Source: Taenia hydatigena (lineage: Eukaryota > Platyhelminthes > Cestoda > Cyclophyllidea > Taeniidae). Taken from it: 64,000 bases of DNA. The translations under genes and the position numbers were made by a program. The DNA lies in NCBI GenBank assembly GCA_036345935.2, contig JADWOT020000002.1, positions 17,855,254-17,919,253 on the forward strand, given 5' to 3'. The notes beneath the pieces were generated by a model. It was given only the letters and a program-made list of their open reading frames with translations. It ran no database searches and was not told the DNA's origin. This document shows, piece after piece, positions 26,001 to 38,219 of the stretch; positions within the stretch are counted from its first letter, which is position 1, and each line of letters starts with the position of its first letter.

Positions 26001-27760
26001 GTCTGTTAGTACCTCAGCAAAAAGCATTTTTTTTGTGCAAAAATAAGACTTTAGACCTTTGAATCCAACGCCCTGAGGTACTCTCATTTGGATGGAAACA
26101 CTTTCCGTTTTTTAATCATCAACTATTGTGGCGGCTAATCAACCGGAATGATATGCTACTCAAGTTTAGGCAATGCGTGTGTCTCAAGATTTAGTTACAC
26201 AAGACACTTCTTGGGTGAGGAATCTCAATTCGGCTTATTAAAATCCTAAAATAAAATTTATCGACAAATTTACTCAAGCCCAAAGGAGCTAAGTTATATC
26301 CAAACCCATTCGCTATTCAAGTAACACTCGTCATTTCAGCGCTTCATTTTCTCTCACACAAGTAAACATGCATGCGATCCTTCCTGCAAGCTGTTGGAGA
26401 GTACATAAAGAGTTTTGCTACTCCATGTTTCTCCACAGCCAACGCTTAGGACACTTTTGATTTCAAAGAGCAGTGCAGTCCAAAGTGTACTCACTTATAT
26501 TCCTTCATCTTTTGGCTTTTAAGGTTCTGCCCAATTTGGTTTTTGAGGATGTAATGCTGCATATAAAGTTATGAACAGTCGACATATTAATGAGTTAGGC
26601 CATGATGCATTAGGAAGGCAAAGTCAATCTCTCAATTCGCATAGTATCAGTTCATGCAGTTAATGCACAGGATTCCAGTACTGCTGACAGGACGAACCCA
26701 CTCGTAGACAAGTTGCAGATCTCTCTTTGACACCGTATTATCAGTTGCAGTGAGAGCATTCACTATGGTGTTTCCTTCCACTGCAATTTCTCTTTCAGCA
26801 GCGCAGATACCAAAGCTTTAGAAAAGGATAGCTAAGGAGATGTGTTCTGGTTAGTTCATCTCTGGAGAATAGCTATGCTCTTGCGTTAAGGTCTTGCCGA
26901 TTTCTCGTGGCACATGGAAAGTGACGAAGCCGGTAAGCCAAACCTGCCCTAAACGATATGCATAATTTGGGATTTTTAAAGCTTTACTTTACCAAAGGCG
27001 ATATCGTGAATAGATAGGACCATAACAGAAGAAACTAAATGACTTAAATGTTAATGCAGACTTACCCAATGATGTAAGAAAGTCATAGGAGAAGCAAAGC
27101 TACAGGTAATAGCAGCATCATTTTCCTCGATACGTTTTGGTTCTCTTACATGACATGTTGGATGAATGATAAGCTCCTTCGTAAGAAAAGTCCCTGAATA
27201 AATTGCGAACACTCATAGACTGGACCATAATAGCGATGAATTTAACTATGTTTTTATAAAAAAGGTTAACCGTTGCAAAAATAATAGCCTCATTAAATTT
27301 GAAGTACGTGCATTAGCCCTTCAGGATGAAAAATACCTTAGTGAGGGTAATGCGGTTTAACTCGGTGATTAGCACAAAAATTGTGATTTACGCTTTCGTT
27401 GGGATGCTGCTGATGGAAAACACATATTTTCCTTTGCATCTTGACCTGTTACAGTGCCTTTTAAATTACCGCTTCTAAAATTCATAAGAAAAGTGCTATT
27501 CTGACTTAGACATCAAAAAATCCACAGCCGTATAAGGTTTTGAAAATGGCATTATGGTGATAACCGGTCTCGCAACAGCCAACTCGCCGTAAGGTTGATG
27601 AGAGAGACAAGCGCTAACTTATCATAACAATTAGATAATCTATAGAGTTAGCTTGCGATTGAAGATGCCCTGCTCTACATGATCAAAAAGCACTGCATCT
27701 ATTGCGCCAGTGACATTCTCTGGGTAGCACGTCAATGTTTGAAATGCTTATTGTACGTAG
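23100..27760. other. Unannotated stretch
   Basis: No recognised domain, RNA gene or family copy is visible. One minus-strand frame (25253-25552, 99 codons) begins with a hydrophobic run (AVVIIVVVAVATRIG) that could be a signal or membrane segment, but the rest has no familiar motif and no convincing splice sites. Confidence 0.4.
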
Positions 27761-27767
27761 AGAGTGT

Positions 27768-27994
27768 CAACAGATGCTTTTGCACCCAACGTAGAATCAG
27801 GAAGGAAAAATATCCTAGAGCAAGTACTACGATTGAAAGAGATGCCACCTGCTTTGGACTATTGGCAGCTGCAGAAGTTAAGGAAAAGATTCGAATTTGT
27901 TTTGGTCTTCTCCATCCATTGTCAAATTCTTTGGACACGAAAAAACTACTTGAATACGAAAAATCTTGCCCACTTCATCCTTTGTCACCATTAA
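27768..27994 (+). CDS. Candidate exon, unrecognised
   Basis: Starting after a possible acceptor (TGTCAACAG), the frame reads a helix-like, charged stretch that includes NILEQVLRLKEMPPALDYW and then LQKLRKRFEF, before becoming hydrophobic and ending at a stop. The first 45 residues look like real protein and could be part of an alpha-helical domain. No donor site was fixed and no family was recognised. Confidence 0.22.
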
Positions 27995-28009
27995 TCTTGA
28001 AAATTATCT

Positions 28010-31000
28010 AAGTCGTCTTTTTATTGCTTCCCACTGGCATTCAGATGCTCTCACTTTGGATGGACGGCAGATGGGAATGCAGCGAAAGAATTGAAGTGAG
28101 ACACGCGATGATGCGATAGGTAAACTACAAGGGATTATTGCTGCATTATGCATCATTTTAGCATTGCCTGACCCAATTCGGTAGAATTCATCCCACTTCA
28201 CGCAATGAAGGACAGTGCGAAGCCGTATGAAGCGAAGCGATCTCGTTGCATAAGATTACATAAATGGGTCGCGAAGTAGGTTGATGACTTGTAGTAGGCG
28301 AAATGTAGACTAGTAAAATGCGACGGAGTGGGTCTAGCAACCCGGAGGTGAAGGCATACCGTATCAACATGGCTCATTTTCACCATCGTGAGTTAACACA
28401 TTAAGACATGCACTAGGCTGAACAAGCGCCACAATCGGCTGCCTTTGCCACAGTCTTCGTGACGCTCTCTTCAAAATGCTCGTTAATCAATTTGATATCA
28501 TAAGAAGCAAGAGAACTCTTAGTAACACTTTAATCCCTTGCTTTTACAGGACTAGAACCAAGGCCGCACATTGATACCCATTTTCCCATAATGCGAAACC
28601 TATGAGTTAAAAGGTGTACGGAGCACTGTGTGCAGTGCATACAAAAAAATTCACTATAAGTTTTCTAAAGGCCAAGTATCAGTTACGCATGTATAACAAA
28701 TTCAGTCGTATGTGTAATTTAATTGAGCTTGACTGCTACGACTGCACAATCTGTCTGATGAATGCCACAGAACTACTGCAATTTGTCATACATCGGACAT
28801 TGCACTCGTTGTGAATAAGAAGTGATAAAACTATGTACTTGAATGATACTGATTAAGGTCTGTCACGGTCTTCAGTAACGAGCTTTTGCATGGGGTCAAG
28901 GCCTTGGTGCGCTGCCACTTCGCTAAGAAGTTTGAGTGTTGGTTGAGTGAACATAGTTTGTTATTGTCGTACGGGGAAAGGCGTGATAGAAGGTTGAGCA
29001 TTTAAATGGGTAACCCGTGGCTAATTCAGTGCTATTTTCAATTGAGTGGATAAGTGGCTTGATTTGTATGAAAGACTGCACAAAAGGAACGAGGTGGTGC
29101 CACCCAAAGTGAATTTAAAGGATGCGGGAGCGGTATAGACGAAAAAATGCTAAGAGCGGAGGCAGCAATTGCAGCCGACTTAGCCTACTTGGAGGTGTAA
29201 ATGTGAGGGGGAATGGGGACAGGAAATTGCACAATGATATGTTGATTGCTAGGGTTAGGCTCAGAGGACATGAGACTGAATATACTTTGAGGGTGACGAT
29301 GCATTTGAGAGGAAACGATTACAAACGGTAACTGATTTTTCTCAAAGAAGGTTGCTTCGATGCTTTCAACAAGGCTAATTCTTAAAGCCATTTCGTGCTA
29401 TCATGGCTAGAAACAGGTTAAACATGATCTGATTTGCCGAGCTTGAGGTAGTTGGTTGGTTGCTTTGGCAATGACAAAAGGGTTATGTTGCATGTCAGTG
29501 ACATTTTAAACAGTTGATAAATCCACGCCCTCTTTTCTCCTTGTATCGCCTCGTCCACATTACGTTGCATTCATTTCGTTACGCTGGGCTAAGCTAAGGT
29601 AACCGGTGACGCTTAACCAGCTTAGACTAGCTCACCCTACCCTATTACGAGTCTTATTTAGTCAACAAGGAAAGACAGTGGAACATTACAATATGGTACT
29701 ATCGAAATAGGCAAATCTTTCCGTGTGCTCTCATTGCGGGAAACTTTTGGATGCAGTGCTCAAACAACCGCATCCGAAGGCTGTAATAGGGTGGCAGTAT
29801 GAGATGATGCAGACACGATTAATCCTGACCTTTTGAATGTGTGCGGAGGAACAGATGCGCCAAATACACTTCAGCTCAAATTGCGTCAAAGGTTTAGCTG
29901 CTTGAGCTTGTCGGGAAAAAACTCACTTCGCTGCAGAAGTATCCCTGAAATCTGTAGAATTCAAATGTTTGCTTACAGTAAGAAATTTGAGCAACATCTC
30001 GTCTATCAGTATTAGTTATAGGTAAAAAGATTTAAGAATCTTCGCTGATATGTCGTCTGCTTCTTCTCTATTAACACCTAGTTCAAGCGGTCAAACGTCC
30101 ACACCCAAATATCATAGTCGAGTGAGCAGCGGTGGGGAATGCAGCTAGGATAATTTCGCCTCTCACAGCTGGTGGGAAGGATTAGATGTGTCAATGTGTT
30201 CCACCTACACATCTGCCTCCATACCACAAATGCAATGATACTGTAATCGCAAACTTATGCACCGGGGTAGCTGCTAGCCCAACACTGACATTCAACAAAA
30301 TATTTGAAACCCAGTAAAATAGCGGTTTCATGAACACAATTTTCTCCTTGTTTCAAACCCCAGGAATGGAGACCAGCAAAGAACCTATTGGTACACCCAT
30401 CACCTACACTCAGTGCATGCATAAAACAACTCTAACACATTAGCTCAGCCTGATAACGCAAGTAGTAAGCAGCAGGCACTGACTATTTCACTTTCAAACA
30501 ATCAGATGGGTGCTCACAGATAATTTCACCTCCCTCGCCCTCTGGTTATTAAACGCCACAAACTTACCCCTATGCGACAAACGAAACATCATAGTTGTAG
30601 ATGTAATCCTCTTCCACTGCAAAACACGCTCCAGTCACAAATGCCTGCGCAAGAGACCTCTTCCACTGCCTCAAACTCTTAAATAATGCAATTCCTTTAT
30701 TGTTACTGTCCGAATTTTTACCAACAATCCAACAAGATACCAGCATTTTCTTCCACTCAAATAGCGCTGGCAGCCAAGCCATTCTTTTCGCCGATGTGAT
30801 TAAATTGCGAAGACAGCTGGTCAGAAAAGTGTATATCAATGCTCTGAGCCAACCCTCCATCCTATTTGACTTTAGGTAGAAGCGAGTCAGATGCAAGCGC
30901 TGTACATAGTCAGGAGTTGATTAAATTCGGCTATACCCTACGGTCAAATAGATTAATTTTTCGATCGCTTTACACTAATGTTAAACCTCAAGGCCCAATG

Positions 31001-32730
31001 CTTATAATGTGCAAGCTCTCAACGTGAAGCGAAAACACTAACCCCAGGGGATCATCTCTTCTCTTCTCTCCACATGCCTACAATGCTTACAGGTTGACGC
31101 TTTGCTAATTTCAAATAACACAACGAAAGTGGCACAATTGATGAGACATCCGACATAGTCTAACGTGCTTTATCTTGCAAAAGTCAGTATCTTAGGGACG
31201 GAAACATCTCATGAGCCTTGACAACAATTACTTAAAATCCTTCATTACTAATAAAAACGTAATAAGCAAAAACAAGTTTCATTAATTTGACGGACAAAAA
31301 TAATCTAATGGCCGAGAACACGAGTAAGTCCAGCAATCGTGAATTTTGCCTGGCTCCGTGACACGAGTTGGATAGATGAGAAAATGTTACTTAACAGGAT
31401 TGTTAATGCTTTTTATTCACACCTGTTACGCATAGCCTGTATTCACAGCTGACAGTCTTCGCGACTGCACTTTGGGGTGGAATGTCAACGCTACTGAAAT
31501 GATACTCAGTATGGGGTTGTCTGGTGCCTAATTTCTCGTTGTCATACTTCTTACTTACCAATCAAATCTCATCACCTATCGCCTTCAGATGCTGCTTGCG
31601 ATATCCTCCTTCCTCCTAAAATTTGCTTGCATCATCGCATAAAAATGGTTTTAAATTATTTACCTTCTTCATAATTATATGGGAAATAGGTAATTGGTAG
31701 GCATAATGGCCTTAGTATAAAGTAAATGTTCTTAATATTATATGCAATGCCTAGAAAGAATGTGATTTGGGCTTCATACGACGCTGGCAAGAGGGGTGGT
31801 GGCACATTCAGTTAAGTTTTAGTTGAACATCAACTCACGGCTTTAAGTGTTTCCTCACTGAATGCAGCTAGAGAAGTCGTGCTACGCTTTGAGGACTTAA
31901 CCAGCAGTCGCTAAGCTAAATTCAATGCTTATAACCTCGTTACATCTCCGGCTTGTGGCACCGTTCTAAGGCATTTAATAAAAGCTTTTTTTGCTCATAT
32001 TCTCCTCCTTTTTTTTCCCATTAGGTAGTGTCTGGCCCACGATAGTGAATGTTTAGCTTTTAATGTAGGAAATACTTTGCGTTTCATTAACTTTGCACAA
32101 GCAAACGAATGTGCTCATTAGGACCCAGCTTGCAATAATTGTGAATGAAAGTCTGCCGCTACATGTTCAGACTCAGCTATGCATGCCATAAGGCATGATC
32201 ACGAGGTTCGCCACGACGGCACACCCTTGATCTTCCCTAGTTGCAGAATGGCAGCGTATAGTAACCGTGGCAATCGCAATTTTTACGCAACTTGATGTAA
32301 TACCACTTTTATATCAAAACCACAGCTACTCAGAAAGGAGTCAAGCGCAGCCTATCTGTGTTAGAACTCAAAGCTATTGCTATAGTCCTGCATCTGCGGA
32401 TATTTGGTGCCCAGATTTTTAAGTGAGATTGGCACCATCTCTGGTTCTAAGACTACTTTTGCCACAACCAACATCGGAGTATATCTCAGCTTAATTAGCA
32501 AAGCAAACGGTGTGCTTTTGTTTAGGATGCAAGTCGAATAGTAATAAAACGGAATTGTTTGATTAAAAAGCACTCCACCTTCTACTGCTAATTACCACAC
32601 TGATCTCCAGGTCAAGATAATTATTAAAATTGAGCGTTATGTCACATCACTAACGCTAGTTGAATACGATCGTTTCATGAACTGTTGTAGTTGCTCTTTG
32701 GAGTAAGGGCAGTTATCCTGAAGGCACGCG
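28010..32730. other. Unannotated stretch
   Basis: No family copy or RNA gene is recognised. The longest frame (minus strand, 30570-30896, 108 codons) has protein-like patches such as LRQWKRSLAQAFVTG but no known motif, and no other evidence supports it. The remaining frames are short. Confidence 0.4.
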
Positions 32731-33168
32731 TTACTGATCCAGTTTTTCCAATAAGACTTTAAGGGGCAGGCCAGCATGGTGAACTACATAAATAAGCACT
32801 TGTCCAGGATTCCATGGCGACGAAATTGTTTTCTTTAAGAGCAATTTACGCTTAATTGGGTTTTTCCTGGGTGAAAAGCAATGCGATACAGTTCTTTTCT
32901 TGTTTGCCATTACCGATTCTCTCCAAACGTCTCTTAGGAAGGCTTGATAAGGGGCGCTAAGTATGTCCTCAGGAGAATAATCCGCTCCCATTGTTACTGC
33001 GCAAGTGTTCTGGAACGCATTGAAGACTACTGTAAAGGAATAGAAAAAAATAAGAAAACAAATAAACAGTCACAATAGCCTGTGACTACCTTTTGAGGCT
33101 TGTGCGGTGCTTTTCCTCAAAATGCATGCGTATACACCACCGAATATGGATTTGACATCACTAGTCAT
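32731..33168 (-). CDS. Candidate two-exon gene or gene fragment, unrecognised
   Basis: On the minus strand an ATG at 33168 opens a frame (MTSDVKSIFGGVYACILRK and onward) that ends at a donor AAAAG|GTAGTC at 33090. A strong acceptor follows, a long pyrimidine run ending TTTACAG, and the next exon begins at 33029. The phases agree: one base is left over and completed as GTA. The intron is only 60 bases. Exon 2 continues VFNAFQNTCAVTMGADYSPED and then SAPYQAFLRDVWRES, where a donor ATCG|GTAATG lies at 32914. If that donor is not used, the frame continues, very basic, to a stop at 32731. The helical character and the AFQNTC word loosely recall HEAT-like repeats of large ARF-GEFs, but I cannot assign a family. 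The start codon is tentative; there is an in-frame stop (TGA) four codons upstream. Confidence 0.42.
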
Positions 33169-33439
33169 TACACCCGTTCAGAGACGAAATGTCCGTGGCG
33201 CAGATGTTAAAAAAGACGATGATTCGGATGTTTAGAGGAGAGGGAGCGTTGGACAATCACATTCATTGATGGAAGTAAACTATTTCACTGTGATGGAACA
33301 GAGAAAGTAACAATTTAACAATTTCTCAACACATTGAACCATTTAATTCCAGTTTCAGTGTGTCTTGTCTACTTCTCATATGCATCACCACTTCCACTTG
33401 CCATTATCTGGACTTAAATTCCAACCTTGAGAACCACTT

Positions 33440-33660
33440 CGATCCATATGTAGCCGAAATCTTTGAAGTTGTCTTACAAAAAGATCACCGTTAAAACTTC
33501 GAGTCTATCGCAATGTTTTTGCTCAAATGAGTGACAGGAGAGCTGGTGTTGTGAACCCGAAGCTGCAAACGGTGATGGATCAAAAGACGGGTTGAAAGAA
33601 TCTTCAAAGAAACAAAAGCACATCACCAACCACCTGATTCAGCCATTAGTTTCAACATTT
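33440..33660 (+). repeat. Diverged dispersed repeat E, copy 1
   Basis: Centred on TTTTTGCTCAAATGAGTGAC, then AGGAGAGCTG. It matches about 34070-34240 and, less well, 43665-43835, in the same orientation. After the core, all three share GAATC/AATCATAT and ACATCAC/GCATCAC words at similar spacing. By eye identity is only about 60-70%, so the family is old. Confidence 0.4.
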
Positions 33661-36600
33661 TCAGAATAAAACTCAATAGGGCTTGATTAGTGGGATAAAT
33701 TCGAGTCTGAGTTCGATTTAACACCGTCGGATTCTTTGTTCTTGTTCAAAGTCTTAGTTTCATGTCAACAAGCTCACAAAGCAGCGGGCCCGGATAAAAG
33801 GGACTGCACGCTGTACCAGCCTAGTTCCACCAATGCTATACATAACGACCATGAGAAAGCCGAGGAAGGAGTGCTCGGATGCCAACCAAGCTATGGACCA
33901 TTTACTGACTATTTTATTTCACACATGATCTAATGCACTATTCGTTGTTACTAAAAATTTTGTCTTTTTTTATTGTAATCTTTTTTACTTTAAGATCAAT
34001 TCTTTCGTTAATGTGAGGTACGCTCTCCTATACAATTGACCAAATGCAATCCATGTCTACGAAACGGTAATAATTTTGGGAAACATTTACGCCTTTAGAT
34101 CGTGTTTTCTTTAGTGTTTTTGCACTAACGAGTGACAAGAGAGCTGTTTTGGCATGCCGAATGCTCTGAACCGTGTTGAATCATATAATGTGACAAAAGG
34201 AATTTCAAAAGATGTTAAATCGCAAACAAAATTGCATCACTGACAATCTGTGCTAGTGGGAATCAATCGTAAAATCGTAGGAATAAGCAGATGATAGGAA
34301 TCGAATGCCAAATGCAACACAGTGGAGTAACGACTCAACCAAGAATAGCAAGACACAAAAGTGTATCTATCAAAACGTTTGAAGACCGGTGTAAGATCTG
34401 CTGTGTTAAAGTTTTAGCGTAGGAAGTCTCTGATTTTGCGAAAGAAGTTGTTCGCATTAACACAAAGTTAACAACTGGGAAAGTAAAGGTTTGAAGAATT
34501 TTAATGCATTGCGAGAATTAAAGCATACTGTACATGACTGATGATAAAAGATTGCCAACATGGTGCAAGACGTTGAGCACAAGTAGATACTTTTAAATTG
34601 TCAAGGGGCAGAAAGCTGCAACGGATCATACGACAGTTTTAAAGTCGCTTCAAAGTATGTCGCGGTAGAACAAAAATCCCACCTGCATAAGCCTACGCAC
34701 ATTGTTCTGTACAATGCATTAGGGCAGAGTTTTCAGCCCTCATAGGCTGGATGCACACAATCTTAAGTCAAACGTTAAAAGCTTTTTTATTCACCGAATT
34801 AATCTGGACTTTCTGTGGAAGGACTAAATAAAGCAGCAGCAGAGGGAAAATGTTTGACGGTAAGGATTATGTCTTTGCCTTCAGGAGAGTAGCCGCTGAG
34901 GCTAAACGATGATATGCATATCATTCTTCGAGCCCGAACGTCTTGGCTAATTATAAGTAAAGTATACATTTAGGGAGGCGTATTACAAGCTCAAATATTT
35001 ACAATTCATGTGCTGATTTATGCTTGTCTAAAAGAGGCGGCAACATATGACCTGATTTAAGCAGAATTGAGCACCAAATTCGTTTTGAATTAAGTAAAAT
35101 TATGCAAACACTTTTGTTTCTAGTAAATCATCAAAAATTATATGCAAGCTTAAATATTGGTTTACAGCCGGGACGCTTCACTCTGCCAGTAAAGTTAGTT
35201 CCCTAAACGACAAAACACACTCTCCAGACGTCTTGGCCAAAGTAGTAAGTGATAACGTAACACGGACGCCAGCCTGTGTATTCATAGCGCAAATTCGCAT
35301 TAAATTTTACTTAAATTACGCTTTTGGGCACCTCAGTGATTATAGGCTTGAAGAGCGTACGTTAATTTTACCCATGCAAACTGTCACGGGATGCAAGCGG
35401 CGTTCCCATCAAAGCGGAATTGTGGGTCAAAGTCAAGATGTCTCATAGGCTGATTTGTGTGTGGATGGTTTGCGCAGAAACGCTGTGATTTGTAAGTTCA
35501 AAACATTCGAGATGTTGAAGAACGTTCTTTAATTTAGTCTCGTGGGTTTGGTGATCACTGTGTGAGCTGTGGAAAGTGATGCAGTAAAAGGTGTGTTTTG
35601 ACTCTGACAAGCATGCGCGAGTGTTTGGCATGCAATACTATTTTGTCTATTTCTTCCCCTGTCTTCATGCGCCATTTTAAGCCACGCTGTAGTCATTAAC
35701 TCACCCCGCAGCCCGCATACCCTCTTATACCCATTTTTATTGTCACGATCTTGATGTGTATGTCGCACGATTTCAAAGGGTAGAGATTTAAAACCGGTGG
35801 GTATAATCTAATTACTAATTATTTGCGATTACACAGAAGTCACACCAATTTCCTATCGCTGGGTGGAAACATTGACTACCTTTCTATCCACCACTTTACA
35901 CTCCTACCTTTTCCTTTTGATGTTCGAGCTGCCGCTAAATAGCTACTCAAGATTGGTGGAATGACGCACGCCAGCATCCTAACCAGTTAATTGTTTTGCA
36001 TTCGCTAGTGAACCGGTTCACTCTGTTCTAATCTTACTAACTACCAAGCTTAGATAGCATGACTGCAGAAAACTCGCGTACTTGGTATTGGCTAGAATAT
36101 CAAGTAATGATGCGGCGCTGCGATGTGTGCATTAGCATGGCATGTCTATTGAGAGGAGCAGAGAGAATCAGGTGGTAAATTGCAACTGTGAAATGAAAGT
36201 TTATTCGTCGTGGATAGGTGGCGCATTCTCGTAGGACATGCGTCTGAACTTCGTATAATGTATACGTGTTTGAATATTCTATGTTAATACTCTCGCAAAT
36301 GTGCTTGTGGTGCATAATTTTATATTGCAGAACAGCCTCTGCAAATTATTATTCCATGTGGTACACAGTAGTTAATTCTATCATTCTAAAATCATAAAAT
36401 CGTAGAGTATTCTTACTCGCCACCAGTATTTTCATGATTTTGTGAGCTGCTTCTCCAAATTTTTGTGATTATGTAAGGAGTAGTACTTAAACGTGTTTGA
36501 CATCTACATCTTCTGTTGTTTCATAAAGAATCAAGAAAAAAGTCAGTTAAGGCAAGCTTCTTGCTCCCGCCATCCTTTAAATGAGGCCAAAATACTCGCC

Positions 36601-37820
36601 CTTATATTGGCATTTAAATACGACGTGATAGTTACATCAAGAGGCTCCTAAACGGCAGGCCAACTATCGCCAATAGCTCCTAAATTCATCATCATTGTAC
36701 GCAGTAGCCAGACTTTTAGAATGTAAGCGAACCTACTAGAGATATGTACCTGTAGTTTCAGAGGAAATAAACTCACCTGCGGGAGCTAGATCTCCTTTGC
36801 TTAACACAGAAAAGAGGACACGTAAATGGGACCAGATGAAGATGGGCACATTTGCTCCAGTCAGCTCATGGGGTAACCACACTCAAGTTATTGTTATCCA
36901 AACGAAAGTGACGAGAATCAAGTAAATGGTGCAATTTTTTGTTTTTCACTCTTGTAGTGGGAAAAAGATTATTTCGGCAGTCGAAAGTTATGGCTGTGAT
37001 GATTCCTTTAAAAAGAACTCCTTAAATTGCCACTAAATTACGCGAGGTAGGTGACAGATACGCTGATTGTGGCAGTGTTTCTCGACGATGGTGCATAAAA
37101 TGAACGCCCTAATAAAGACGTCGTAACGCACAATTAACTGCGATGCAAAAAACACTGTAAAGGAGTCATAGCAATAGAATCAACAAATTCTTTTACGCTT
37201 TCATGCAGAAAGTGGCACAATGATTTTAACTTTTGGTTTGTATACCGTAATTGTACGCACAAGCTTACGAAAAGGTTTTGTTAAAGGTTCACCCCAGAGT
37301 AGGCGATAGAAACTCCTAGTGCAGCTAGAGTAAATACATCTGCGTGGTCTTTGCTCAGGGCTGTAATATTCCAACTAAACTCAATGTTGTCGGGCTCCTC
37401 TTTACCCCACCTAAGGGATTGCGGGGCAAAACGTTGCTTGCGCTTGCTGTTTGGAATGTATCAAGGATGCAAGTTAGCATTACTCTTAGGAGGCAAACGA
37501 ATGACGGCCAGCGCACAGCGTGCTTCTAAGCGGTCTGTAATGGAATATAATTGTTTCGATAATCACGTATTATGGACTGTGATAATCCTTTGATCTTAAA
37601 TCTTTAAGCATTTGCACGGACTTATATGGCGTTTGTGATAAGTGGGCTAGTTGTGGCAGTTATGTTTTGTAAAATAGGTGTGCTATTGAGCATATTGTAT
37701 TATGTGTGTGCATAATGCAGCCATGAATTGCGAAGCAAAACTAATTAATAGCTGAGGCAGCACTAAAATTTACATGTGCTGAGGATTCAAATGAGCGGTA
37801 GTGCGTTAAAACTGTGCATT
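33661..37820. other. Unannotated stretch with repeat E copy 2
   Basis: Besides repeat E copy 2 at about 34070-34240, nothing is recognised. The frame at 33736-33933 contains a polar stretch but has no splice support. Around 36405-36480 there is a weak likeness to a segment of family A (near 1150), too short to annotate with confidence. Confidence 0.4.
34070..34240 (+). repeat. Diverged dispersed repeat E, copy 2
   Basis: Shares with copy 1 the core TTTTTGCACTAACGAGTGAC, then AAGAGAGCTGTTTT, and similarly spaced flanking words. Another likely copy is at 43665-43835. No coding content. Confidence 0.4.
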
Positions 37821-37829
37821 TAAGCTTAC

Positions 37830-38213
37830 CATTGGGTGGTGTTGCAATGGATTTGGTGCAACTAACGACGAGGTCTACAACGCTCATTCCTTTCACAGCC
37901 ACATTGTAGGTCGAAGTGGGTCTCAGTCCACTAAGTGTGATGTTCCTGTTTGAGGTCGATGTAAAGTTCGTCATGAAGTAGAAGCAAGCAAATCTCACTT
38001 CAGGCAGTCTATTACATCTGCACAGTGTTCACCCAATTCTTCAACATCCCAACTCAGTTAAATGAAGAGAGAGTTAATGTGGACCTCTTGGCGCTGTGGC
38101 GAGGAAAAGTCGTTGTTAGGCAAGCATGCCTAAGTAGCAGATTTCATCCCTTAACGAAAATGCGGAATGTTAGCACCTAACATCACGAAGATGACTGTAG
38201 TAAGTAGGTGCAT
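37830..38213 (-). pseudogene. FN3-domain secreted antigen pseudogene (EG95/45W-like)
   Basis: On the minus strand an ATG at 38213 opens a short hydrophobic leader, MHLLTTVIFVMLGA, typical of a signal peptide. After a gap of under 100 bases, an acceptor (CTCGCCACAG) at 38094 begins a 264-base exon ending at a phase-1 donor, AATG|GTAAGC, at 37830. The exon encodes a fibronectin type III fold: LSWDVEEL (B-strand tryptophan) in one frame, then NITLSGLRPTSTYNVAV and a final IATPPNG in another. All three frames carry a stop before LSW, and a frameshift separates the two halves, so it is dead. Signal exon, short intron, FN3 exon with phase-1 end, and then a hydrophobic last exon is the known layout of taeniid oncosphere antigens such as EG95. 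No last exon was found here. A generic FN3 exon of a larger receptor cannot be excluded. Confidence 0.6.
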
Positions 38214-38219
38214 TCTAAG

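Noticed and set aside
37622..37680. Plus-strand signal peptide MAFVISGLVVAVMF as first exon of a secreted protein
   Set aside because: It is a short hydrophobic run on the strand opposite to the nearby FN3 pseudogene, with no following exon found.
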